64,000 nt of DNA from Ga0077555 sp963741565 (GTDB lineage: Bacteria; Pseudomonadota; Alphaproteobacteria; Rhizobiales; Hyphomicrobiaceae), in contig CAVUIK010000008.1 of the NCBI GenBank assembly GCA_963741565.1, positions 620,001-684,000 on the forward strand, given 5' to 3'. Below the pieces are notes generated by a model, which did no database searches, was not told where the DNA came from, and saw only the letters and a program-made list of their open reading frames with translations. The translations under genes and the position numbers were made by a program. Within the stretch, counting starts at the first letter, position 1. Each line of letters begins with the position of its first letter. Positions 1 through 8,168 of this stretch are shown here, piece after piece.

Positions 1-1020
1 GAACACACCGGCAATGCGTTCCTCTGCGCCCGCACCGGTCACCGTGGTTCCTTCGGCAAAATCGCCGGCGAGCACACGAACAACCGACAACTTGCCGCCG
101 TGCGTGGTGTGAAGTGTCTTCATGACGTGGGCCGCCGATTTGGCGTTCTCGAGCTTCAGGCGCTTGATGGTCCGGTCGACGAACGGAACTTCATGGCGCA
201 GCGCCTTCAACAACCGGACAATGCCATTGCCGTTCTGAGCAGAGCCAAGCAGGACCGGGCAAATCAAACCTTCCTGCAGGTCCTTTGCGAGATCGTCGAA
301 AATCTTGTCGCGCGGCGGCGTCATGTCGGTGAGCAGCTGCTCCATCAGCTCATCGTCATAATCCGCGAGCTTTTCCAGCATCTGGTAGCGGGCTTCTTTC
401 TCGCGATCCTTCGCACTGGCCGGAATGTCGATGACTGCTGACGGCGCATGCTCCCGGTAGACGAACGCGCGCTCAAGCGCGAGATCGACAAATCCCGTCG
501 CAACGCCGTTCTCCCACGTCGGGATCTGGCGCAACACCAGCGGCTTGGTGCTCGCCGGCTGCAGCATTGGAATGATCTCGCGAACCGGCGTATTGAAGCT
601 GTCGATCTTGTTCAAAAACAGGAAGTGCGGAATGCCACGATCCTCGAGATGCTTCAGTATCACTTGCAAGGCCGGCACGCGTTTCGGATCAGGTTCGGTG
701 ACGACGACGGCTGCATCGCAGGCGCTCAGAATGGCCGTGGACTCGTCCTGGAATTCGACCGAGCCCGGACAGTCGATGAAGGTGAACTTATCTCCCAAGA
801 AGTCTACCTCGGCCATATTGGCCTCGACGCTCATGCCGTGATCGCGCGCTTCGGGCGATGCGTCACCAATCGTATTTTTGGCGGCGACTGTGCCCTGACG
901 CGTGATCGTACCGGTGCGTTCGAGGATGGCTTCAAGAAGAGTGGTCTTGCCGGAGAGGTAAGGGCCGACAAGGGCGATACAGCGGGCACTACGGCCAGCT
1001 TTGCCGTCGGATTTCCCCAT
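1..1020 (-). CDS. EF-G-like translational GTPase, 3' part outside the window
   Basis: Incomplete: 340 codons are present and the C-terminus runs off the left edge. Seen: a G domain with P-loop GPYLSGKTT at about residues 19-27, a DCPG G3 motif and an NKID G4 motif, followed by the start of the beta-barrel domain. Where classical EF-G has an RGITI-type switch, this protein reads HGMSVEA. That is the form I know from EF-G paralogues of the FusA2/EF-G-like group, so it is probably not the housekeeping fusA, which normally sits in the str operon with rpsL, rpsG and tuf. The ATG at 1018-1020 is the first start before the conserved P-loop. It is transcribed away from exbB, and no neighbour hints at its role. 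The family hydrolyses GTP on the ribosome; the specific function of this paralogue is unknown. Confidence 0.85.
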   Translation of the reverse strand, partial: MGKSDGKAGRSARCIALVGPYLSGKTTLLEAILERTGTITRQGTVAAKNTIGDASPEARDHGMSVEANMAEVDFLGDKFTFIDCPGSVEFQDESTAILSACDAAVVVTEPDPKRVPALQVILKHLEDRGIPHFLFLNKIDSFNTPVREIIPMLQPASTKPLVLRQIPTWENGVATGFVDLALERAFVYREHAPSAVIDIPASAKDREKEARYQMLEKLADYDDELMEQLLTDMTPPRDKIFDDLAKDLQEGLICPVLLGSAQNGNGIVRLLKALRHEVPFVDRTIKRLKLENAKSAAHVMKTLHTTHGGKLSVVRVLAGDFAEGTTVTGAGAEERIAGVF

Positions 1021-1376
1021 GGCTTTGCTCCTATTCACCCAGGCGTGCGGACGCGAGGCCGCGCCCGCGCCTGGGAAGAGGACGCTGCAAAGGAATGTTG
1101 GACCTGGATTTACCCGAGCGCAAGGACTGTCAGAGGCCGAATTTGGCATTAAGTCTGATGCAAGCGCATCGAAGCGAGCCCGTGACTCCAGGATGAGAGG
1201 CTCGCGTCCTGGGTCTACAGAGCCAGTCATCCAATTGCCTCGAATAGAGTATTGCTCGCTGTACGCGACCCGTGGGTAACGGCGGCTCCAGCTTGCTGAA
1301 TACTCGCAACCGCACTACCACGTGGCTGTCGGCGCGTACCCCGGACGATGCCCGGGATTGGCGCCGAGGGAGACCA
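1021..1376. other. Intergenic region between divergent EF-G-like gene and exbB
   Basis: 356 bases without a supportable gene. It must carry the promoters for two divergent transcripts. I looked for a Fur box or an Irr-type (TTTAGAA-like) dyad because exbB-exbD-tonB is iron-regulated in many relatives, and found no convincing match. A short imperfect direct repeat, ATTGCCTCG / ATTGCTCG, lies at about 1236-1258. Several short reading frames here look like chance openings. Confidence 0.4.
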
Positions 1377-2216
1377 ATGATGATCAAGCCACGGCAGGCA
1401 TTGCTTGGTGCCGCACTCATGGGCGGCGCGGCCGGTTCTTCCGTGGCTCAAACGCAAGGCACTGCGCAGCCGGCCCCGCCCCTTGCCGGGCAACTGACGC
1501 TGCCGCATGACTTGAGCCCTTTGAGCATGTTCCTCGGCGCGGACACGATCGTGAAGGGCGTACTGATCGGTTTGGTCATCGCCTCCCTGATCACCTGGAC
1601 GATCACAGTCGCGAAAGCGCTCGACATTGCCGCGGCTTCGCGCAACGCGCGGCGTGCCAGATCCATTCTGATGGACGCGGCCGATCTCAGCGAAGCGTCG
1701 CAGCGCGTTGCCGAGACCCGCGGCGTTATACAAGAGTTCGTCACCTGCGCCATCGACGAGGCCAACCGGTCGGGCGCCGACCTACCGTCTGAGGGAATCA
1801 AGGAACGTGTAGCCCTGCGTTTCCAGCGGATCGAGGCCGCCGAGGTCCGGCGAATGATGCGCGGCACCGGCCTGCTCGCGACGATCGGCGCCACGGCGCC
1901 GTTTGTCGGACTGTTCGGCACGGTCTGGGGGATCATGAACAGCTTCATCGGCATCTCCAAAGCGCAAACGACCAATCTCGCGGTTGTTGCCCCGGGGATC
2001 GCCGAGGCGCTGCTCGCAACCGCCGTCGGATTGGCCGCAGCGATCCCAGCCGTCGTCGCCTACAATATGTTTTCGCGCTCCATCGCCAGTTACCGCGCGT
2101 TGGTCGGCGATAGCTCAGCCGAGATCCTGCGCACGGTCAGTCGCGATCTCGATCGCCTCGGGGCGAGCGACGCAGTGCCGCGCCGGCCGGCCCGTACGGC
2201 CCGGGCGGCAGAGTAA
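1377..2216 (+). CDS. exbB: ExbB, proton-channel subunit of the TonB energising complex
   Basis: Inner-membrane MotA/TolQ/ExbB proton-channel protein, 279 aa, which with ExbD uses the proton motive force to power TonB. The N-terminus has a basic start, a hydrophobic run and SSVAQ at about residue 24, the long form with a signal-peptide-like leader and periplasmic extension. Three membrane segments follow at about residues 55-77, 165-190 and 215-235; the stretch around GLLATIGATAPFVGLFGTVWG is the family core. The ATG at 1377 is chosen over the earlier in-frame one at 1272 because GAGGGAG precedes it and the leader then begins properly. The gap to exbD is 4 bases, so the genes are co-transcribed. 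No TonB-dependent receptor is adjacent. Confidence 0.93.
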   Translation: MMIKPRQALLGAALMGGAAGSSVAQTQGTAQPAPPLAGQLTLPHDLSPLSMFLGADTIVKGVLIGLVIASLITWTITVAKALDIAAASRNARRARSILMDAADLSEASQRVAETRGVIQEFVTCAIDEANRSGADLPSEGIKERVALRFQRIEAAEVRRMMRGTGLLATIGATAPFVGLFGTVWGIMNSFIGISKAQTTNLAVVAPGIAEALLATAVGLAAAIPAVVAYNMFSRSIASYRALVGDSSAEILRTVSRDLDRLGASDAVPRRPARTARAAE

Positions 2217-2220
2217 AGCC

Positions 2221-2655
2221 ATGGCCTTCCGTTTCGACCACGGCCGCAAGGATGATCTCGATCTCGAAGAAGTGCACGAGATCAACGTCACGCCCTTTAT
2301 TGACGTCATCCTTGTACTCCTGATCATTTTCATGGTGGCGGCGCCGTTGTCGACGGTCGATGTCGCCGTCGAACTTCCTGCGACCAATGCGGCAGCCGCG
2401 CCGCGTCCCGACAAACCGGTATTTCTTACCATCACGACCGATCGCTCACTGACCATTGGCGAGACGACCGTTGCCCGCTCGGATCTAACCAAGACGCTGT
2501 TGACCGCGACTGGGTCTGACAAAGCGCAGCGCATTTATCTCCGCGCCGACAGGTCGGTTCCCTATGGCGAACTGATGGACGTTATGAATGACTTGAGGAC
2601 GGCCGGCTTCCTGAAAGTTGGGCTGGTCGCGCTCGAGAAGCCACCCGGACCATGA
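2221..2655 (+). CDS. exbD: ExbD, biopolymer transport protein
   Basis: 144 aa, usual ExbD length. One membrane helix at about residues 22-42 contains the conserved acidic residue in the motif NVTPFIDVILVLLIIF; that Asp is the proton-carrying residue of the ExbB/ExbD channel in the family. The rest is periplasmic. The start at ATG 2221 follows the exbB stop by 4 bases. The stop codon overlaps the tonB start as ATGA at 2652-2655, giving translational coupling. It assembles with the ExbB upstream and drives the TonB downstream. Confidence 0.95.
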   Translation: MAFRFDHGRKDDLDLEEVHEINVTPFIDVILVLLIIFMVAAPLSTVDVAVELPATNAAAAPRPDKPVFLTITTDRSLTIGETTVARSDLTKTLLTATGSDKAQRIYLRADRSVPYGELMDVMNDLRTAGFLKVGLVALEKPPGP

Positions 2656-3443
2656 TGCGCCTCGGACGACCGTCGCCGCACTCTGCCACGGCGCCATGGA
2701 TCGCTGGTGCGGCCTTGGCCCTGGCCCTGCATGGTGCGATGGCCTGGTGGTTCATGCGCAGGCCTGAGCCACCCACTGACACAAGCCCTAACGGCGCGCT
2801 TGTCATCGAGCTGGCACCGATAGCCGTCGCGCGAATGGATCTCCCAGCGGATTTTACGCCGGGTCCCGATCAAACACGGGCGGTCGCCCCCCCACCCCCG
2901 GCGGCGGCGCCAGAACAGCTGCGCGATGAGCCCCCCACTGTTACCTCCAAACCGGAACCGACGACGCCGATTGTTCAGGGGGCGACCGATGTCGCCTTGC
3001 CTCCACCCGAGCAAAATAGGGCCACCGTTACCCAAGCCGCGCCGCCGCCAGTCCCCACGGCCCCGGACACGTCCGCTGCCCAAGTTGAAAGCAAGTCGAC
3101 GGCAGACATTGCAGCGGCGATCATTCACGGGACCCCGCGCCTAGATCAGGCGCCTTCATTAACGACGTGGACGACGCGACTGCTTGAGAGGCTAGAGCGA
3201 AACAAGAAATATCCCGTTGCGGCGCGCAACCGCCGGCAAGAAGGAACGGCCCACGTCCTGTTCTCGATTGATCGCGCAGGGCGATTGCTGTCAGCCAAGA
3301 TCCAGAAAAGCTCGGGTTCGTCAGCACTTGATGGCGAGGCCCTCGATCTATTGAAACGCTCCGCCCCATTCACGAACCCGCCACAAGAACTCGCCGGTGA
3401 CCACATTCCTTTCGCCGTCCCCATCATTTTCCGCATCCGATAA
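2652..3443 (+). CDS. tonB: TonB, energy-transducing protein
   Basis: 263 aa. One N-terminal membrane anchor at about residues 15-35, then a long Pro/Ala-rich periplasmic spacer (about 75-165) containing a tract of consecutive prolines, and a TonB C-terminal domain at about 180-263, recognised by the YPVAARNRRQEG segment and the closing IIFRIR strand. It transmits ExbB/ExbD-derived energy to outer-membrane receptors. The start overlaps the exbD stop by 4 bases, so the three genes form one exbB-exbD-tonB operon. The C-terminal domain could also fit a TolA-like role, but the exbBD context supports TonB. Confidence 0.92.
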   Translation: MMRLGRPSPHSATAPWIAGAALALALHGAMAWWFMRRPEPPTDTSPNGALVIELAPIAVARMDLPADFTPGPDQTRAVAPPPPAAAPEQLRDEPPTVTSKPEPTTPIVQGATDVALPPPEQNRATVTQAAPPPVPTAPDTSAAQVESKSTADIAAAIIHGTPRLDQAPSLTTWTTRLLERLERNKKYPVAARNRRQEGTAHVLFSIDRAGRLLSAKIQKSSGSSALDGEALDLLKRSAPFTNPPQELAGDHIPFAVPIIFRIR

Positions 3444-3611
3444 GCCCTACCGAACCAGCCGTTACCGGGGGACGCGGCCAATTGACTCAAGGCGTGCAAG
3501 GCTGCCCAGCGGCCCCGACACTTGCTCAAGCGCGCATCACCGCCGTAAACTTTCCAGCGATAGCGGATCATTCCGTTTCCCTATCATTGGCGAAAAGGCC
3601 CAGTTGGACCC

Positions 3612-5303
3612 ATGAAGCAAACCGTGCTCTATCAGGCGCTTGCCGAAGCCTTCGTGGCGGAAGGCGTCGATGCCCAGTTTATTCTGATGGGCGACGGCAA
3701 CATGCACTGGACGACGGCCCTGGCGAAGATGCCGGGCGTGCAGACCATTCATGTTCGCCATGAGCACTGCACGGTCGCCGCTGCAATGGCCTACCATCTA
3801 GCCACGGGGAAGGTGGCGGCTGCATCCATCACCTGCGGACCGGGCCTGACCCAGCTGATGACGGCGCTGCCGGCCGCCGTGCGCGCGCATATCCCAGTTG
3901 TCATCTTTTCTGGCGAGGCGCCGCTCAGCGCCAAGTTCTACAATCAGGCGATTGACCAGGCGCCGTTCGTCGTGGCAACGGGCGCCCACTACATCGCAGC
4001 CCACAGCGTGGCCCGAATGCTGGATTATGTCCGCGAGGCTTTCCACCTCGCACGGCTCGAACGCCGCCCGGTCGTGATCGGCGTGCCCTACGATATCCAG
4101 AAGCTGCCCTATACACCGAAGGGCGCATACATCCCGTCAACCGAGTTCATCGCTGATGGCGGCCGCCCACAACCGGACCCGTCGCATGTCGGGGCCTTGG
4201 TCGAACGGATCAAGACGGCCAAGCGCCCTGTCGTCATCGGAGGCCGTGGCGCATTGCGGTCCGGCGCGACATCGGCGATTGAGGCGCTCGCCGATCGCAG
4301 TGGCGCCGCGCTTGCCAATACGCTGCCCGTCCGCGGGATGTTCGACCATCACCCGTATTCGCTTGGCGTGAGCGGCGGCTACGCTTCGAACCTCTGCCGC
4401 GAGGTCATGGGCCGCGCCGATCTGATCATGTCATTCGGGGCCAGTTTGTCCTACTACACCGTCGACGGCGGCAATCTCTTTCCCCAGGCGTTCGTTGCCC
4501 AGATCGACGATGCGCCGCGTGGACTGAAAGACGGCATGCGCGCGGCCAATCTCACCATCAAAGCGGACGCCAAAGCCGCAGCCGAGGTGCTCCTCGCGGC
4601 CCTCGATAAGGCGCTCGGCACGGGACGGCCAACAGCGGCCGCGATCCGCACGAACGAGGTCGCCCACCGCATCGCCAACGAATTGCCAGACGATCTGCCC
4701 TTCGAGATCGGACCGGGCGTGCTCGATCCCAGGGCCGTCATCCGCAGCCTCGACGGTGTGATCCCGAAGGACTGGGACGTGATCAGCGGATCCGGCCATC
4801 AATCCTATTTCAACTCACAGATGCGCGGACGGCCGCCCGAGAAATTCCTCGCCATCCGGGAGTTCGGCGCGATCGGCAACGGCCTGTCCTACGCGATCGG
4901 CGTGGCGGCAGCGCGCCGTCAGGGCCGCCAGGGCAAGGTGGTGCTCATCGAAGGCGACGGCAGCTTGCTCATGCACATCCAGGAACTGGAAACGCTGAAG
5001 CGGCATGGTCTGCGCGTCCTGATCTGCACGATGAACGATGGCGCCTATGGTGCGGAAATCCACAAGTTCCGCGCTGATGGGATCGATGATTCCGGCGCAA
5101 TCTTCGGCCGCCCGCCGTTCGAAGCGATCGCCAGGGGCTTTGGACTGCGCGGCGCCGAAGTGCGCGATCTGAGCGCTGTGCCGAAACTCTTTGCCGAATT
5201 CTCCGCTCAAGGTGAATCTGAAATCTGGAACATCCAGATCTCGGATCAAGTCACCGCGCCGAGCATGCGTAAGACGATGGCGCGCGGACACGGCGTGATG
5301 TAG
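3612..5303 (+). CDS. Thiamine-diphosphate-dependent enzyme, acetolactate synthase-like fold
   Basis: 563 aa with three domains of the ThDP-decarboxylase/synthase family. The N-terminal Pyr domain carries the catalytic-type glutamate in RHEHCTVAAAMAY (about residue 51). A central nucleotide-binding-like domain lies at about 195-330. The C-terminal PP domain has the Mg/ThDP motif starting EGDGSLLMH and ending in MNDGAYGAE (about 442-478). Asparagine-Asp here replaces the commoner Asn-Asn, which still fits the metal-binding consensus. I cannot assign a substrate; benzoylformate decarboxylase, oxalyl-CoA decarboxylase and acetolactate synthase all share this architecture. The flavin monooxygenase gene follows by 50 bases on the same strand, so the two probably serve one catabolic route. 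Confidence 0.85.
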   Translation: MKQTVLYQALAEAFVAEGVDAQFILMGDGNMHWTTALAKMPGVQTIHVRHEHCTVAAAMAYHLATGKVAAASITCGPGLTQLMTALPAAVRAHIPVVIFSGEAPLSAKFYNQAIDQAPFVVATGAHYIAAHSVARMLDYVREAFHLARLERRPVVIGVPYDIQKLPYTPKGAYIPSTEFIADGGRPQPDPSHVGALVERIKTAKRPVVIGGRGALRSGATSAIEALADRSGAALANTLPVRGMFDHHPYSLGVSGGYASNLCREVMGRADLIMSFGASLSYYTVDGGNLFPQAFVAQIDDAPRGLKDGMRAANLTIKADAKAAAEVLLAALDKALGTGRPTAAAIRTNEVAHRIANELPDDLPFEIGPGVLDPRAVIRSLDGVIPKDWDVISGSGHQSYFNSQMRGRPPEKFLAIREFGAIGNGLSYAIGVAAARRQGRQGKVVLIEGDGSLLMHIQELETLKRHGLRVLICTMNDGAYGAEIHKFRADGIDDSGAIFGRPPFEAIARGFGLRGAEVRDLSAVPKLFAEFSAQGESEIWNIQISDQVTAPSMRKTMARGHGVM

Positions 5304-5353
5304 CGAACCGACGACCGACATCTCTTTCATGACGAGAGACCCGAGGCCAAACC

Positions 5354-7156
5354 ATGAATGACATCGATCAATCAACAATGATGACTCGTACTGCCGAAAA
5401 TGCCTCGCGCACGGCGACGCGATGGCTCGGCGCCTTTGAGATAGCGCTCGAGCGGCAAGACCAGACCGCGCTCAAGGCGTTGTTCCAGGCAGACAGTCAC
5501 TGGCGCGATATCCTGGCGTTCACCTGGCATATCACGCCGCACCGTGGTGCTTCCGCAATAGGGGCAGGCTTAGCGGGAGGCCAAGTTAAGACCAAGGCCC
5601 ATGGTTTCCGCCTCGCGGAAAACCGCACACCTCCCCGTCATGTCCGCCGCCTCGGCGTCGACGTCATCGAGGCGCTGTTCGAATTCGAGACCGCGCTCGG
5701 ACGCGGAAACGGCGTGGTTCGTCTCGTCCCCGACACGAGCCGTGACCATGCGGCGCAAGCCTGGATTTTCTCGACCACGCTCGAAGAGCTCAAAGGGCAC
5801 GAGGAGAAGATCGGCAAGCGGCGCCCCTCAGGTGCGGCCTTCTCGCGCAACTTCGGCGGCGAGAACTGGCTCGATATGAGGAAGCGGTTGGAGGCCTACG
5901 CGGACCGCGATCCCGTTGTGTTGGTGATCGGGGCCGGCCAGTCGGGCCTTGCCATCGCAGCGCGGCTGAACCAGATCGGCGTCGACACGCTGGTTGTCGA
6001 GAAGTGGGCGCGGATCGGCGACAACTGGCGGATGCGCTATCACTCGCTGGCATTGCACAACTCGATCGAGGTCGACCACCTCCCCTACATGCCGTTCCCG
6101 CCGACGTACCCCAAGTACGTTCCTAAGGACCAACTTGGAGACTGGTTCGAGATTTACGCCCGCGCCATGGAGATCAACTGCTGGACTTCGACCGAGTTCG
6201 TCAGCGGCAGTTGGGATGAGAAAGCCAAGCGCTGGACAGCGAGCCTGAAGCGAGCAGATGGCAGCGAGCGCGTCATGCACCCGCGCCACATCGTGTTCGC
6301 GAACGGCGTCAGCAGCATTCCCTATGTGCCGCAACTGCCGGGGCTCGAGTCCTTCAAGGGCGATGTCCTGCACTCGGAAGGCTTCAACAATGGCGAGCCG
6401 TGGAAAGGCAAGAATGCGCTCGTCATCGGTACAGGCACGAGCGGCAACGACATTGCGCTCGACCTGAACAGCTGGAACGTCAAAACGACAATCGTGCAGC
6501 GCGGCTCGACGACGGTCGTCTCTATCGATCCGAGCGCGAAGCTCAACTATGCACTCTATGAGGAGGGCCCTCCGCTCGAGGATTGCGATGTGATCGCCAC
6601 CTCCGGCACGCCACCACTGCTGATCAAGGCGTACCAGATGTCGATGGCGCGGATGGCGGAACTCGACAAGGACATGATCGACGGCCTCAAGCGCATCGGA
6701 TTCAAGTACGACATCGGCGACGACAACACCGGCCACCAGATGAAGTACCGCCGGCGCGGCGGCGGTTACAACCTCGACGCCGGCAGCTCGGCGCTCATGA
6801 TCAAAGGAGAGATCGGACTGCTCCAGTTTGACGGGATCGAGCGCTTTTGCGAGCAGGGTGCACTGATGAAGGACGGGTCAACCGTGCCGGCGGATCTCAT
6901 AGTGCTCGCTACCGGATATGAGCCGCAGGGGGAGATCATCGGGCGCACGCTTGGAAAGGAGATGGCGGCCAAGATTGGTCAGGTTTGGGGCATCGATCCG
7001 AAAGACGGCGAGATGGCCAATATGTTCCGGCGCACGCCCCAGGAAGGCCTCTGGTTCATCGCTGGCGGTTTGCCCCAATGCCGGATCTATTCGAAGTATC
7101 TGGCGCTACAAATCAAGGCCATCGAGGAAGGCATGATAAGTCCACGCCAGCCGTGA
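5354..7156 (+). CDS. Flavin-containing monooxygenase with N-terminal NTF2/SnoaL-like domain
   Basis: 600 aa, longer than a plain flavin monooxygenase (about 450-500). Residues about 20-150 resemble a small NTF2/SnoaL-like fold with no FAD motif. The catalytic part begins at about residue 190 with the FAD-binding Rossmann motif GAGQSG. It continues with a Baeyer-Villiger/FMO-type fingerprint FKGDVLHSEGF (about 335-345), a second Rossmann motif GTGTSGNDIA for NADPH (about 360), and LATGYEP near the end. It should use NADPH and O2 to oxygenate an unknown organic substrate in the cytoplasm. Start ATG 5354 follows the upstream ThDP-enzyme gene closely, suggesting a two-gene operon. Confidence 0.85.
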   Translation: MNDIDQSTMMTRTAENASRTATRWLGAFEIALERQDQTALKALFQADSHWRDILAFTWHITPHRGASAIGAGLAGGQVKTKAHGFRLAENRTPPRHVRRLGVDVIEALFEFETALGRGNGVVRLVPDTSRDHAAQAWIFSTTLEELKGHEEKIGKRRPSGAAFSRNFGGENWLDMRKRLEAYADRDPVVLVIGAGQSGLAIAARLNQIGVDTLVVEKWARIGDNWRMRYHSLALHNSIEVDHLPYMPFPPTYPKYVPKDQLGDWFEIYARAMEINCWTSTEFVSGSWDEKAKRWTASLKRADGSERVMHPRHIVFANGVSSIPYVPQLPGLESFKGDVLHSEGFNNGEPWKGKNALVIGTGTSGNDIALDLNSWNVKTTIVQRGSTTVVSIDPSAKLNYALYEEGPPLEDCDVIATSGTPPLLIKAYQMSMARMAELDKDMIDGLKRIGFKYDIGDDNTGHQMKYRRRGGGYNLDAGSSALMIKGEIGLLQFDGIERFCEQGALMKDGSTVPADLIVLATGYEPQGEIIGRTLGKEMAAKIGQVWGIDPKDGEMANMFRRTPQEGLWFIAGGLPQCRIYSKYLALQIKAIEEGMISPRQP

Positions 7157-7449
7157 TGCGCGCGGATTCTATCGCCGCCACGATCCATCCTTGCCACAAT
7201 GCAGCCCCCGGCGGCGAGCTGGCGCTGTGCTGCTCCTGCAACAGCAAAGCAGGTCCCGTATTATGCTCAATCTGACCGATCTTTTTGTTGATAGAGCAAC
7301 ATGTTAGCGTCCAGATTGGCTGAGAAGCGAGCGACCGCGCATGAACGGCAAATGAATGTCGGCATGGGTTGCGGTTCAGGTAACGGTCGCCATTCTGCCA
7401 TGGGAGCGAGGCGCGCGGCGTCGCGGAGAATGCCAGGAGGACTTGAGTC
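7157..7449. other. Intergenic region upstream of secreted-protein gene
   Basis: 293 bases between the monooxygenase and the next gene. No gene is supportable. The 3' end carries a good ribosome-binding site, CCAGGAGGAC at 7433-7442, for the gene starting at 7450. A locally AT-richer stretch at about 7268-7310 may hold the promoter, but I cannot define boxes. Confidence 0.35.
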
Positions 7450-8004
7450 ATGAAAGCGTCTTTGCTGACGGCAGGTGTGCTCGCAGCAGCCGTTATGGCT
7501 GGCGCAGGGCGAGCGACCGCTGCCGACTTGGACTACGGCCGGGTGCCACCGCCCGATCGCTATTCCTCGGCCTATGAGGATCCGCGCTATCGCGACATCT
7601 ACGGTGCCGAGCCCCGGAATTACAGCCATGAGCAGCGGTACTACAAGGTTCAACCACCGCATTATGGCCATCCCGTGCCGCCTGCCCCTGTCTATCGCGA
7701 TCACGCGCCGCCGCCCCGTCACTACAGTGAGGGCCCGGACGCCTGGCGCTACGGCAACGGATGTATCTCGAAGGACGAAGCCAAGCGCCGCCTGACCGGC
7801 GAAGGCTGGCGTGATTTCCACGATTTGGAACTCCGCCAGAACGTCGCCAAGATCAAGGCGCGCCGTCCGAATGGCGATCTTTATGACCTGAAGATCGACC
7901 GTTGCACGGGCGAAATCGTCAACGCGCAACCGCTGGAGCGGGCGGGCCCAGGACCTTATGCCTATGAGAACGGTCCACGCCGTTTCGAGCCCTACTATCG
8001 CTAA
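7450..8004 (+). CDS. Small secreted protein with PepSY-like C-terminal segment
   Basis: 184 aa. A clear Sec signal peptide occupies residues 1 to about 24 (basic start, hydrophobic core, AxA-type cut before ADLDYG). The middle is rich in Tyr, Pro, His and Arg and looks disordered. The last 70 or so residues (CISKDEAKRRLTGEGW through KIDRCTGEIV) resemble the PepSY-type fold common in periplasmic proteins of this order. A strong AGGAGG sequence precedes the ATG. The cellular role is unknown. A possible terminator hairpin follows the stop. Confidence 0.75.
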   Translation: MKASLLTAGVLAAAVMAGAGRATAADLDYGRVPPPDRYSSAYEDPRYRDIYGAEPRNYSHEQRYYKVQPPHYGHPVPPAPVYRDHAPPPRHYSEGPDAWRYGNGCISKDEAKRRLTGEGWRDFHDLELRQNVAKIKARRPNGDLYDLKIDRCTGEIVNAQPLERAGPGPYAYENGPRRFEPYYR

Positions 8005-8030
8005 CAGCGGTCGCCAAAAGCCTTTCAGAC

Positions 8031-8065
8031 GTCGGGCGCATCGTGTGCACCCGGCGTTTCTGTTT
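8031..8065 (+). terminator. Possible intrinsic terminator after the PepSY-like gene
   Basis: Ten-base arms GTCGGGCGCA (8031-8040) and TGCACCCGGC (8046-8055) pair with one mismatch and one wobble around a 5-base loop. They are followed by a T-rich tail, GTTTCTGTTT. It lies between the secreted-protein gene and glyS, separating their transcripts if functional. Confidence 0.45.
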
Positions 8066-8168
8066 GGGTCCATCAGTGGTTAAGGCGTTGACGCGGGTCG
8101 GCCCCCGCGCTTAGGGAGTATCAAGGCCGGAGATATCGTCGGCCGCCCCCGGCACCACAGGGCCCGAT

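Noticed and set aside
1021..1376. Fur or Irr operator upstream of exbB
   Set aside because: Searched by eye because of the iron link of TonB systems; no dyad close to either consensus.
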